Assembly: GCA_964569385.1 (NCBI GenBank)
Contig: CAZMUM010000079.1
Coordinates: 1-5,668 of the forward strand
Direction: 5' to 3'
Length of the DNA stretch: 5,668 nucleotides
Origin: JAADHX01 sp964569385
Lineage (GTDB): Bacteria > Actinomycetota > Acidimicrobiia > Acidimicrobiales > Poriferisodalaceae
Below the pieces are notes generated by a model. It did no database searches, was not told the origin of the DNA, and worked only from the letters and a program-made list of their open reading frames with translations. Position 1 is the stretch's first letter; every line of letters begins with the position of its first letter. A program made the translations under genes and the position numbers. This document shows positions 1 to 5,483 of this stretch, piece by piece.

Positions 1-1660
1 TGTCGGGGTGGTCGGGTCCAAGGATGCGTTCGTTCGCTTCAATCGAGCGCGAGGCCGCCGAGAAGGCCCAGCTAGAGGCTTGCCATAGCGCGAGATTGAA
101 CAGTTGGGCAACACTACCCGACTGTGATGTCGCCACGAGATGACTAGCCGAAGCCTCCCAACGCTCCATGTCCGGGTGAGGAACGTCTCCGAACTCATTG
201 CGCGCCATGCCGTGGATAGTTAAAGCTACGTCGAGGATGGCGACCTGAGGGGTTTGGAATAATTCTTCAAGGGCTCGCCGAACTTGTGTCGGAAGCCGAA
301 AGATCGGCTCGGCATCGCCTTCATCGAGCGCAGTAAGCGCTGCGTTGATTTCTTCTAGGAGAGCCACTTTCGGCGCTCCGCTACTAGTAGTAAACCCTCG
401 GAGCCGGAGGGCCACCGCTGTGCTGCTGTCGGTAGCAAGCTCTGCTCTAGCAAAGTCGAAGTAGCTCGAAATGGTGGGTCGTCCGTTGGTGGCGGCGGGC
501 GACAGAAGCTCTCGATCGAACCAGCACTTGATGAAGTCGATAATCGTGGCGATTGGTCCACCGCGCGCCTCTTTCAGTTGAAACACCACGCGGGCTAATG
601 GTTCAGCTAGGTCGTAGAAAGCGAAGCGCCCGTCAAGTAGCTCCAGAAGCGGGCTGTTCACAAGTTCCAGCCAGCCAGAATCGGCAAGCTGATTCAACGC
701 CGCCGCAGCGCTTCGCTGGTCAATCGCCAGTGTTGCGGCGAGCTCCTTGACACTTGTCGGGTGATCGGCCCGACTCAGGTGCGACACGATTCGTCGTTTC
801 TGGGGAGACAGGCGTTCGAGCTGTTGCTGGTAGTACGGGGTGAGTTCGTCGAATCGACTGAGAAACGTGTCGACGAACTCATCGAGTTGGCTGACCGTTA
901 GCGAGCGGCCGAATGTTGCCCACATACGTGGCTGACCACCCGCGAGGTGGGCAATGGCGCGCAGTCTCGCCCGTCCGACTTCGGTGTCGAGGTATGCCTC
1001 GGTCCGCTCGTTGCTTTGAAGTCGAGCGATTGCCTTAAGCATCTCGGCCGCCTCGTCGGTGTCGAAGGGCTGAAGACTTGTTGTTGTGAAGTACGCGTAG
1101 AAGGGGCTGTCTTGTTGTGTGAGGTCCCGGGTGAGGCTTGTTGTGGTGCACACAAGGAGGAGAGCGCGGTGATTGGCGAGGAACGACCGCAGGGCTTGTT
1201 GACCGTCTGTGCCTATCCCTTTGAGGATCTGGTCGAAGTTCTCTAGCACAACGACGATTGGGCCGTGCTGGTCAGCTAGTTGTGAGAGGAGGGCCTCTAG
1301 TGCCGGGGCGTCTCGGCGCGGTATCTGGTCGGAGTATTTCGGTTCAAGCCATTCGACAATCTGGGTGAGCAGTTCCGCGTAACTGTCAATGGTGAACCAT
1401 GCCTCTTCCGATGGCCAAGACAGCTGTAGTTGCCCTTCGCTCAAGTCTCTGAGCCTGTGGTTCACGAGCGACACGAGGTGTGTCTTGCCTGCGCCGCGAG
1501 GACCGACGATCAAGGTGTGATTTCTCTCTGGGGTCCGGCTCGCGTTGGTGGCCCGGTTGCAGATGTCGTCGAGTAGCAGTATTCGGCTCTCGCCGACGAA
1601 CAGCGCTTCGAGTGTTTCGTGTGACTCGTTCGAGGGCGTGAACAGTGAAAGATTGGTCAT
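1..1660 (-). CDS. STAND-like P-loop ATPase with winged helix and start of C-terminal TPR region (3' end cut by window edge)
   Basis: I translated 553 codons without a stop from the ATG at 1660 to the left edge, so the C-terminus is missing. Visible in order: an N-terminal lead-in (LFVGES, about 21-25), Walker A G-P-R-G-A-G-K-T at 53-60, a Walker B-like strand IVVVLENFDQ at 135-144, a sensor-type strand LLLVCTTT at 167-174 followed by the PFYAYF segment (186-191), and a MarR-like winged helix at about 276-335 (LSPQKRRIV, then VKELAATLAIDQRSAAAALNQL). A mixed helical region follows. The last residues, ANERILGPDHPD (542-553), match the kinesin-light-chain/NB-ARC type TPR signature, so a TPR array probably follows outside the window. 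The start overlaps the stop of the upstream ATPase gene by ATGA, and the nearest purine-rich stretch is poorly placed, which suggests translational coupling. In STAND proteins the TPRs usually sense a ligand and the ATPase acts as switch. A defence or signalling role is inference; no effector domain is visible. Confidence 0.88.
   Translation of the reverse strand, partial: MTNLSLFTPSNESHETLEALFVGESRILLLDDICNRATNASRTPERNHTLIVGPRGAGKTHLVSLVNHRLRDLSEGQLQLSWPSEEAWFTIDSYAELLTQIVEWLEPKYSDQIPRRDAPALEALLSQLADQHGPIVVVLENFDQILKGIGTDGQQALRSFLANHRALLLVCTTTSLTRDLTQQDSPFYAYFTTTSLQPFDTDEAAEMLKAIARLQSNERTEAYLDTEVGRARLRAIAHLAGGQPRMWATFGRSLTVSQLDEFVDTFLSRFDELTPYYQQQLERLSPQKRRIVSHLSRADHPTSVKELAATLAIDQRSAAAALNQLADSGWLELVNSPLLELLDGRFAFYDLAEPLARVVFQLKEARGGPIATIIDFIKCWFDRELLSPAATNGRPTISSYFDFARAELATDSSTAVALRLRGFTTSSGAPKVALLEEINAALTALDEGDAEPIFRLPTQVRRALEELFQTPQVAILDVALTIHGMARNEFGDVPHPDMERWEASASHLVATSQSGSVAQLFNLALWQASSWAFSAASRSIEANERILGPDHPD
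1657..1660 (-). other. ATGA stop/start overlap between the two ATPase genes
   Basis: On the minus strand the start ATG (1660-1658) of the downstream ATPase shares bases with the stop TGA (1659-1657) of the upstream ATPase. This four-base overlap is the usual signature of translational coupling and shows that the two genes are one transcription unit. Confidence 0.9.
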
Positions 1661-2865
1661 CGCAGCATCTGCTTCTCTCGCCAGATGCGGGCGAGAATCG
1701 GGTATCTCCAGCGAATCTCGGAGCCATAGCGGACAAGGTAGTGGTCGTTAATCAGGGCTTTGAGTAGCGCGACCGCTTGGTGTTCATCGGTCAGCTGTGT
1801 TCCCGCAGCCAACAGTTCGAGCACCTCGGTGAGCGGCGTTCCCGATTGCTGGGAGGTGTGGTTCAGGAGCTTGATTACAACTGCGCGTTGGTCCGGGTAG
1901 TAGGTGTCTACGCGGGAAACAAAATGCTCAAAGACGCGAGATTCGTCAGGATCGGCAACGTAAGTAGTTAGGGCGACTTCCACCATTTCTGCTGTCACCG
2001 TGGTCTCGGAGGTTGTCGAGTGGCCGATTCGCAATGCGAGCGCCTGAAGTAGATACGGGATGCCATCGGAGCAACTGAACATTGCCTCCACTGCCCCATC
2101 GGAAAATTCTCGGTCAATGCCGAGGGCGAGGCAGTTCGTTAGGAAATCGGCGTTGTCTCTACTCAAGGGCCCAAGCGGAAGGTTCTTAAGGTCGCCGATG
2201 ACCGCTTCAGTAGTGCCAGTTCCATGTCGAAGGACGTGATGGAACCCGATCGAGCCCGTAAGTATCCGTCGGATGTTGCGAAACTCCTTTCTCGCTCGTT
2301 GCATGGTCTGGAGAACGTCCGCCACCTCGTCTGGACCATCATCACCAGCCGCGATGTTGTTGATGCACTCGGTGATCTCGTCGAGACCAAGAACCAGGAG
2401 ATCGTTATCACCTTCGAGCGACTGGTCGACCGCCTTCAAAAGGTCGTGAAGGAGATCGGCTACCCGTCGATGCTGCAGGTTTGAGCGGATGCTGACCGTG
2501 ACGCCCTTGAACTCACCGGTGAGTGAGCCCTTGTCGAAAATCTCGCTGAGCTGTCCACCAAACTTCTTCATGAAATGCTGGTGTTGCTTGAGCTGGTGTA
2601 TGAGCTGTTCAATCAACTGAGTACTTGTGCGAACGTTCTGGTAGCTCCAAAGCAACACGACGAGCCCTTCGCCTGGTTCGTTGGCGAACCGTTCGAGCAT
2701 GCAGGACTTGCCGAGCCGGCGGGGATCGTTGATGATCAGGTTGTGGCCGTCGAGTAGGAGTTGACGTGCCTGCAGAATCGTGTCGTCGCGGCCCACGACT
2801 TGGTCGGGGGTCAGCTGCGCGCCGACATTTGGCTTGAGTTTGAAGGGTTGTCGGTCGGGTTTCAT
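1657..2865 (-). CDS. AAA/STAND-type ATP-binding protein (archaeal-type ATPase-like), 402 aa
   Basis: A complete gene of 402 residues and the first gene of the operon. It opens with a VGRD box (24-27), then a P-loop of the P-R-R-x-G-K-S type (D-P-R-R-L-G-K-S, 47-54), in which Asp replaces the usual first glycine. Walker B is LLVLGLDE with the acidic pair D162-E163, and the sensor strand is RRILTGSIG (199-207). After a lid region (GIPYLLQALA) the last ~80 residues look like a winged helix ending in WRYPILARIW. This order fits the archaeal-type/MNS-like branch of STAND P-loop ATPases, which are commonly annotated only as ATP-binding protein. There is no membrane segment and no obvious effector domain. 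The ATG at 2865 is supported by AGGTAGG six bases upstream. The TGA overlaps the ATG of the next ATPase gene, so the two products are probably made together and may act together. The ATPase fold is secure; the biological role is unknown. Confidence 0.93.
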   Translation of the reverse strand: MKPDRQPFKLKPNVGAQLTPDQVVGRDDTILQARQLLLDGHNLIINDPRRLGKSCMLERFANEPGEGLVVLLWSYQNVRTSTQLIEQLIHQLKQHQHFMKKFGGQLSEIFDKGSLTGEFKGVTVSIRSNLQHRRVADLLHDLLKAVDQSLEGDNDLLVLGLDEITECINNIAAGDDGPDEVADVLQTMQRARKEFRNIRRILTGSIGFHHVLRHGTGTTEAVIGDLKNLPLGPLSRDNADFLTNCLALGIDREFSDGAVEAMFSCSDGIPYLLQALALRIGHSTTSETTVTAEMVEVALTTYVADPDESRVFEHFVSRVDTYYPDQRAVVIKLLNHTSQQSGTPLTEVLELLAAGTQLTDEHQAVALLKALINDHYLVRYGSEIRWRYPILARIWREKQMLR

Positions 2866-2871
2866 GGTGAA

Positions 2872-2878
2872 CCTACCT
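2872..2878 (-). promoter_or_regulatory. Ribosome binding site of the 402-aa ATPase gene
   Basis: The minus strand reads AGGTAGG with six bases before the ATG at 2865. It is a moderate Shine-Dalgarno match and supports this start codon. Confidence 0.6.
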
Positions 2879-2950
2879 ATGTACAGCGAATCTGTTGAAT
2901 AACCATACAGAGAGATTGCCGCATATATCTACAGCAAACGCGGTGTATAT
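2879..2950 (-). promoter_or_regulatory. Putative operator/promoter: three CTGTA half-sites at exact 24-bp spacing
   Basis: In an AT-rich patch directly upstream of the operon, the plus strand carries TACAG (CTGTA on the transcribed strand) at 2882, 2906 and 2930, exactly 24 bp apart. Cutting the patch into 24-mers (2879-2902, 2903-2926, 2927-2950) also aligns the ends of the units (gaataa, gcatat, gtatat), so the similarity goes beyond the pentamer. The proximal site also forms ACAG-N5-CTGT (2883-2895). Candidate -10 elements such as TATGGT lie inside the patch, but I cannot pick a convincing -35/-10 pair. A repressor or activator binding as a phased array is plausible. Position and base composition favour the operon promoter being here. 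Confidence 0.4.
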
Positions 2951-3032
2951 CGACTGCGAGCCGGAAAACAGTCGGATGAGGCGTTGTTGGAGGAGCGCGA
3001 CGCGGACGATGCAGAGTCTTCTGGTGCAGATC

Positions 3033-3101
3033 TGTCCCTAGTTTTGTCCCTAGAAACCAGTCTCACGGGGTATCACGGGCCGTTCCCGAATGGACGGAAC
3101 G
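3033..3101 (+). repeat. Paired short direct repeats and an inverted repeat beside the left att-like site
   Basis: TGTCCCTAG occurs at 3033-3041 and again at 3045-3053 (12 bp apart). TCACGGG occurs at 3063-3069 and 3073-3079 (10 bp apart). CGTTCC (3081-3086) and GGAACG (3096-3101) form an inverted repeat. All lie within about 130 bp upstream of the 37-bp core at 3159. Clusters like this are typical of recombinase or excisionase arm sites, but that reading is inference. Confidence 0.35.
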
Positions 3102-3158
3102 TTGAAAACACAGCACACAGGCACACTGGGCGACACCCCGTAGACCCCTCTGCAGGAT

Positions 3159-3195
3159 CCACGACATCTTCGAAGGCACCGAGCAGATCCAGCAG
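3159..3195 (+). repeat. 37-bp perfect direct repeat, candidate att core (left copy)
   Basis: This stretch, beginning CCACGACATCTTCGAAGG and ending GATCCAGCAG, is identical to 5089-5125. It contains the 8-bp palindrome CTTCGAAG. Identity stops abruptly on the left and decays into mostly synonymous differences on the right, as expected of a recombination core placed inside a coding 3' end. Confidence 0.75.
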
Positions 3196-3237
3196 TTGGT
3201 GATCAGCCGGGCCATCTCAGGCATGCGTATCGAGTAG
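3159..3237 (+). pseudogene. Remnant of an acyl-CoA dehydrogenase gene: last 24 codons and stop (left copy)
   Basis: Reading from 3163 gives DIFEGTEQIQQLVISR followed by AISGMRIE and TAG (3235-3237). The IFEGTEQIQ motif followed by an Arg-containing helix is the hallmark C-terminal end of acyl-CoA dehydrogenases, flavoenzymes of fatty acid beta-oxidation that are ~380-400 residues long. Nothing upstream in this frame resembles the rest of the enzyme, so only the 3' tail is present. A second copy lies at 5089-5167 in the same orientation; 71 of 79 bases match, including a perfect 37-bp stretch at the left. The best explanation is a displaced gene end left by an element that integrated into the 3' end of the intact gene, which should lie to the left on the plus strand. 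It is not expected to be translated. Confidence 0.85.
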
Positions 3238-3523
3238 TTTGACCTGCGGTTTTGTGGTCTGTGGCCTTGGAGTGAATCCTCGAAGAGACCCAACAACGAC
3301 CGACCCTTGTTCCTCGCTCATCCCTACTTTCTCGCGGCGAAGGACGAATTCCGTCCGAAACATCGGCAGGGTGCCCCGTTCCGGTGCCGTTCTGCTCGTT
3401 GCCGCGGCGCCAGTTCCGCGGGCGCGCAGGGACGAGTTCTGGAATGGTGATAGTTGGGGAATCGCCTTTTCCCGCCTCCTGCAAGGTGGCTGTAGAGAGC
3501 CGCTGATTCGGCCTAAAGCCTCC
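3238..3523. other. Intergenic segment between the left remnant and the DUF4143 gene
   Basis: No gene is supported here. The segment holds one copy of the 15-bp repeat CATCCCTACTTTCTC (3319-3333), a very GC-rich stretch around 3400-3430, and small inverted repeats downstream of the DUF4143 stop (GGGAA/TTCCC at 3457-3473 and GCCG/CGGC at 3499-3512). None is followed by a T-run on either strand, so I do not call a terminator. Confidence 0.5.
3319..3333 (+). repeat. 15-bp direct repeat CATCCCTACTTTCTC (left copy)
   Basis: An exact match to 4961-4975 in the same orientation. The two copies enclose the DUF4143 gene and lie inside the pair of acyl-CoA dehydrogenase remnants, so they form a nested second pair of direct repeats. 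The function is unknown. Confidence 0.6.
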
Positions 3524-4774
3524 CTACGGAGCGAGAGTCCCGATCGGGATGACGGCGATCCCGTCGTCTCGGATGTAGGCGTATCCGGTTCCGGTGACGA
3601 CTGCGAGCGAGGCCGGTTCGCCGATCTTGTCGGTGTCGACTACTGAAGCGAACTTCGTGAGCGTGGCGGCCGCCTCTTCGATTCGTCCGGTGCCAAGCTT
3701 GACTTCGAACGCAGCCCACCTCCCGTCCGCCAGGTGGACGATGGCATCGACTTCGAGGCCAGAGTCGTCTCGGTAGTGCGAGACCGTGCCGTCGAGTGGC
3801 TGCGACAGAATGCGAAGATCGCGGATGACTAGCGATTCGAACAGCAACCCGAACATATTGAGATCTTCAAGGAGTCTTTCCGGCCCAGCCGCGAGAGCCG
3901 CGACAGCGAGGGAGGGGTCGACGAAGTGGCGCTTCGGTGACGTACGCAGGACTGCTCTCGATCGCAGATGTGGCCCCCATGCCGGTTGGTTTTCGACAAC
4001 CATCAATCGTTCGAGGGCATCGAGGTAGGCCGTGACCGTTTCTCGGTCGAGAGGGGCGTCGCCGGCGCCTGTTTCGGCGGCGAGCTTTGTTACGGCAACC
4101 TCGGTCGCGACGTTGCGCGCCAATGACTGGATAAGCCTGCCGACCTTGACGGGATCTCGGCGAGTCTCGCTCTGCCGTCCTATGTCGACCTCTTGAACCT
4201 GCTGCAGGTAGTCGCGGGCGCTTTGTCTGGCGGCGTCGATCGAACCGCTCTGTTGAGCGGGCCAGCCTCCTCGCGTGACCAACTCGGCGAGGTCGGCGAC
4301 GCTCAGACCGGCGTCAGCCGCTCTGATGTTGGCGCCGGACATGACTTCGTTCAAACTGACCTCGCCAGAGGAACGACCGGACTCGAACATTGACATCGGT
4401 CGCATGCGCAGGAACGAGAATCGACCCGCCCCCGTGTGCCGATTGATGTCGTCATTCGGCACGGCTGACCCCGTGAGGATGAACTGTCCTGCGGCTTGGC
4501 GTTCATCGACCACTCGTCGGACCAGATTCCACACGACCGGCTCGACCTGCCATTCATCGAGTAGCCGCGGTGTGTCGCCGGCGAGAACCAGCATCGGGTC
4601 GACCGCGATGGCGTCGCGGGCTGCCATGTCGATGTCGAGGAGCACCGAGCTGGCAGCCACCTGGCGGGCGGTCTCGGTTTTGCCGCAGGCCTTCGCTCCT
4701 TCGATCACGACGGCGCCCGAGGATTCGAGGCGGCGTGCGAGGAGGGCATCTATGACTCGTGGCATGTACCGCAT
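3524..4774 (-). CDS. AAA_14 / DUF4143 family ATPase, 416 aa
   Basis: A complete gene of the COG1373-like family, with AAA_14 ATPase at the N-terminus and DUF4143 at the C-terminus. The length is normal for the family. Walker A is G-A-K-A-C-G-K-T (26-33), Walker B is LLDEWQ with D73-E74, and the sensor strand is FILTGSAVP (98-106). The family-typical HTGAGRFSFLRMRPMSMFESG block (113-133) contains candidate arginine fingers. The DUF4143 part ends with LEVDAIV and FEVK, placing D343, E357 and K359 as a D-(x)n-E-x-K set seen in PD-(D/E)XK nuclease folds. No catalytic activity has been shown by this sequence alone. AGAGGAA at 4786-4780, five bases before the ATG at 4774, supports that start over the ATG three codons later. 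The gene stands alone between two att-like repeats. The family is abundant in prokaryotes but poorly characterised; a conflict or defence role is inference. Confidence 0.95.
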   Translation of the reverse strand: MRYMPRVIDALLARRLESSGAVVIEGAKACGKTETARQVAASSVLLDIDMAARDAIAVDPMLVLAGDTPRLLDEWQVEPVVWNLVRRVVDERQAAGQFILTGSAVPNDDINRHTGAGRFSFLRMRPMSMFESGRSSGEVSLNEVMSGANIRAADAGLSVADLAELVTRGGWPAQQSGSIDAARQSARDYLQQVQEVDIGRQSETRRDPVKVGRLIQSLARNVATEVAVTKLAAETGAGDAPLDRETVTAYLDALERLMVVENQPAWGPHLRSRAVLRTSPKRHFVDPSLAVAALAAGPERLLEDLNMFGLLFESLVIRDLRILSQPLDGTVSHYRDDSGLEVDAIVHLADGRWAAFEVKLGTGRIEEAAATLTKFASVVDTDKIGEPASLAVVTGTGYAYIRDDGIAVIPIGTLAP

Positions 4775-4779
4775 AGGGA

Positions 4780-4786
4780 TTCCTCT
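4780..4786 (-). promoter_or_regulatory. Ribosome binding site of the DUF4143 ATPase gene
   Basis: The minus strand reads AGAGGAA immediately before TCCCT-ATG. The spacing fits the ATG at 4774 better than the in-frame ATG three codons further in, so it decides the start. Confidence 0.7.
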
Positions 4787-4821
4787 GTTGGCGATGTCTG
4801 GCTGTTCCCCGATGCTAGCCG

Positions 4822-4898
4822 ATCAACCAGCAGACTATGGAGAATCAAACCAGCAATGTAGGGGACTATCGTCCCGCAAGACGTGGAATCCTATCCAC
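4822..4898 (-). promoter_or_regulatory. Upstream control region of the DUF4143 gene: paired direct repeat and two small hairpins
   Basis: ATCAACCAGCA (4822-4832) is repeated as ATCAAACCAGCA (4844-4855), about two helical turns apart. Further upstream are two perfect five-base stems: GGGAC-TATC-GTCCC (4862-4875) and GTGGA-N6-TCCAC (4883-4898). This stretch lies 48 to 124 bases before the start codon, where a promoter and its operators would be expected. I cannot identify a convincing -35/-10 pair. Confidence 0.35.
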
Positions 4899-4960
4899 AC
4901 GCCGAGAGGTGAAAGGAAGCCCAAGGGCATGGCGGTGTCTAGCTGATACGACGGGTGCTC

Positions 4961-4975
4961 CATCCCTACTTTCTC
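4961..4975 (+). repeat. 15-bp direct repeat CATCCCTACTTTCTC (right copy)
   Basis: An exact copy of 3319-3333, placed 113 bp before the right 37-bp core. The flanking bases differ between copies, so the similarity is confined to these 15 bp. Confidence 0.6.
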
Positions 4976-4992
4976 CCGGGAGCAGAGGTACA

Positions 4993-5064
4993 CAGCGGTG
5001 ACCGACAGACGCCAGCGGTCAACTGTCTCCCTAGGTCAGCGGTGATAAACGGTACCAGCGGTCA
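4993..5064 (+). repeat. Four iterons CAGCGGT(G/C)A beside the right att-like core
   Basis: CAGCGGTGA at 4993-5001, CAGCGGTCA at 5013-5021, CAGCGGTGA at 5037-5045 and CAGCGGTCA at 5056-5064 have start-to-start spacings of 20, 24 and 19 bp. The middle base alternates G, C, G, C. The outermost copies also extend into CGGTGACCG and its complement CGGTCACCG. The array ends 24 bp before the 37-bp core at 5089. Near-two-turn spacing next to a putative crossover site suggests arm-type sites for an integrase or excisionase; a transcription-factor array is the alternative. Confidence 0.6.
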
Positions 5065-5088
5065 CCGGTGGACAAGTCCAGGTCAGAC

Positions 5089-5125
5089 CCACGACATCTT
5101 CGAAGGCACCGAGCAGATCCAGCAG
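5089..5125 (+). repeat. 37-bp perfect direct repeat, candidate att core (right copy)
   Basis: Identical over 37 bases to 3159-3195, 1,930 bp away and in the same orientation. The first mismatch on the right is C at 5126 against T at 3196, a synonymous Leu codon change (CTG/TTG). Confidence 0.75.
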
Positions 5126-5167
5126 CTGGTCATCAGCCGGGCGATCTCGGGGGTGCGAATTGAGTAG
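5089..5167 (+). pseudogene. Remnant of an acyl-CoA dehydrogenase gene: last 24 codons and stop (right copy)
   Basis: Reading from 5093 gives DIFEGTEQIQQLVISR followed by AISGVRIE and TAG (5165-5167). It is the same acyl-CoA dehydrogenase tail as the copy at 3159-3237, with one amino-acid difference (Val for Met). Eight of 79 bases differ, all in the right-hand 42 bases, and seven are synonymous. The reading frame stays open upstream to a GTG at 4955, but that part does not resemble an acyl-CoA dehydrogenase and lacks a ribosome binding site. This copy is probably the outer chromosomal junction of the element array, because the DNA to its right carries no further repeat and what looks like an ordinary convergent gene. 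It may therefore be the original 3' end of the host gene. Confidence 0.85.
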
Positions 5168-5483
5168 GAAACGCCGCAATAGCACCGGTTTCGACGATCG
5201 ATGGGCTCGCTTCCGGCTTCAGCTCCTGGGTCACCTCCCGCTCGTGTCTGTTCCTAGTTGTCCTCAGTTTCTGATGCTCCGTGTCGAACCTGGCCTTGAT
5301 TCGCGGAGAGCGGCCGGGGTGCTGGGAGGTGCGCGGGGCGGGAACGCGTGGGCGGTTCCCCGTGAATCGGTTGATGCACGTCGTCGAATGTGAGCCGGTA
5401 TCGCAACTGGGGTGAGCGGACCAGTCTGCCTGCACAACAGATCCGAAGACTTGTTCGACCTAAGCGGCTTCTCGACTGCTCTC
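5168..5483. other. Non-coding segment right of the right remnant
   Basis: No gene is supported. Short open frames exist on both strands, but they are rich in Arg, Pro and Ser and match nothing I recognise. One inverted repeat, GGGAAC/GTTCCC (5340-5360, nine-base loop), lies between the acyl-CoA dehydrogenase remnant and the convergent partial gene. It could act in termination, though no T-run follows. On the integration model this is native chromosomal DNA downstream of the acyl-CoA dehydrogenase gene. Confidence 0.4.

Noticed and set aside
1077..1146. Repeated CTTGTTGT motif (three copies within 70 bp)
   Set aside because: It lies inside the coding region of the TPR-type ATPase and is explained by ACA/CAA codons for Thr and Gln runs (TTTS, TQQD).
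3457..3530. Possible intrinsic terminator downstream of the DUF4143 gene
   Set aside because: Only 4-5 bp stems are present (GGGAA/TTCCC, GCCG/CGGC) and no U-tract follows on either strand.
3239..3646. 135-codon plus-strand open frame across the left intergenic segment and the DUF4143 3' end
   Set aside because: Its composition is not protein-like, it overlaps the DUF4143 coding region antisense, and it has no recognisable motif.
4275..4946. 223-codon plus-strand open frame opposite the DUF4143 gene
   Set aside because: It is rich in Arg, Ser and Thr, has no recognisable domain, and lies largely antisense to a well-supported AAA_14/DUF4143 gene; it is a GC-driven shadow.
4955..5167. 70-codon plus-strand open frame from GTG to the acyl-CoA dehydrogenase stop, as a possible fusion gene
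   Set aside because: There is no ribosome binding site, the upstream 45 codons run through the repeat and iteron array and resemble no protein; only the last 24 codons are meaningful, as a gene remnant.
2866..5483. tRNA gene, CRISPR array, insertion sequence or transposase remnants around the repeats
   Set aside because: I looked for a tRNA T-loop/3' end as an alternative att site, regularly spaced CRISPR-like repeats, and transposase fragments or terminal inverted repeats; none is visible. The only duplicated gene sequence is the acyl-CoA dehydrogenase tail.
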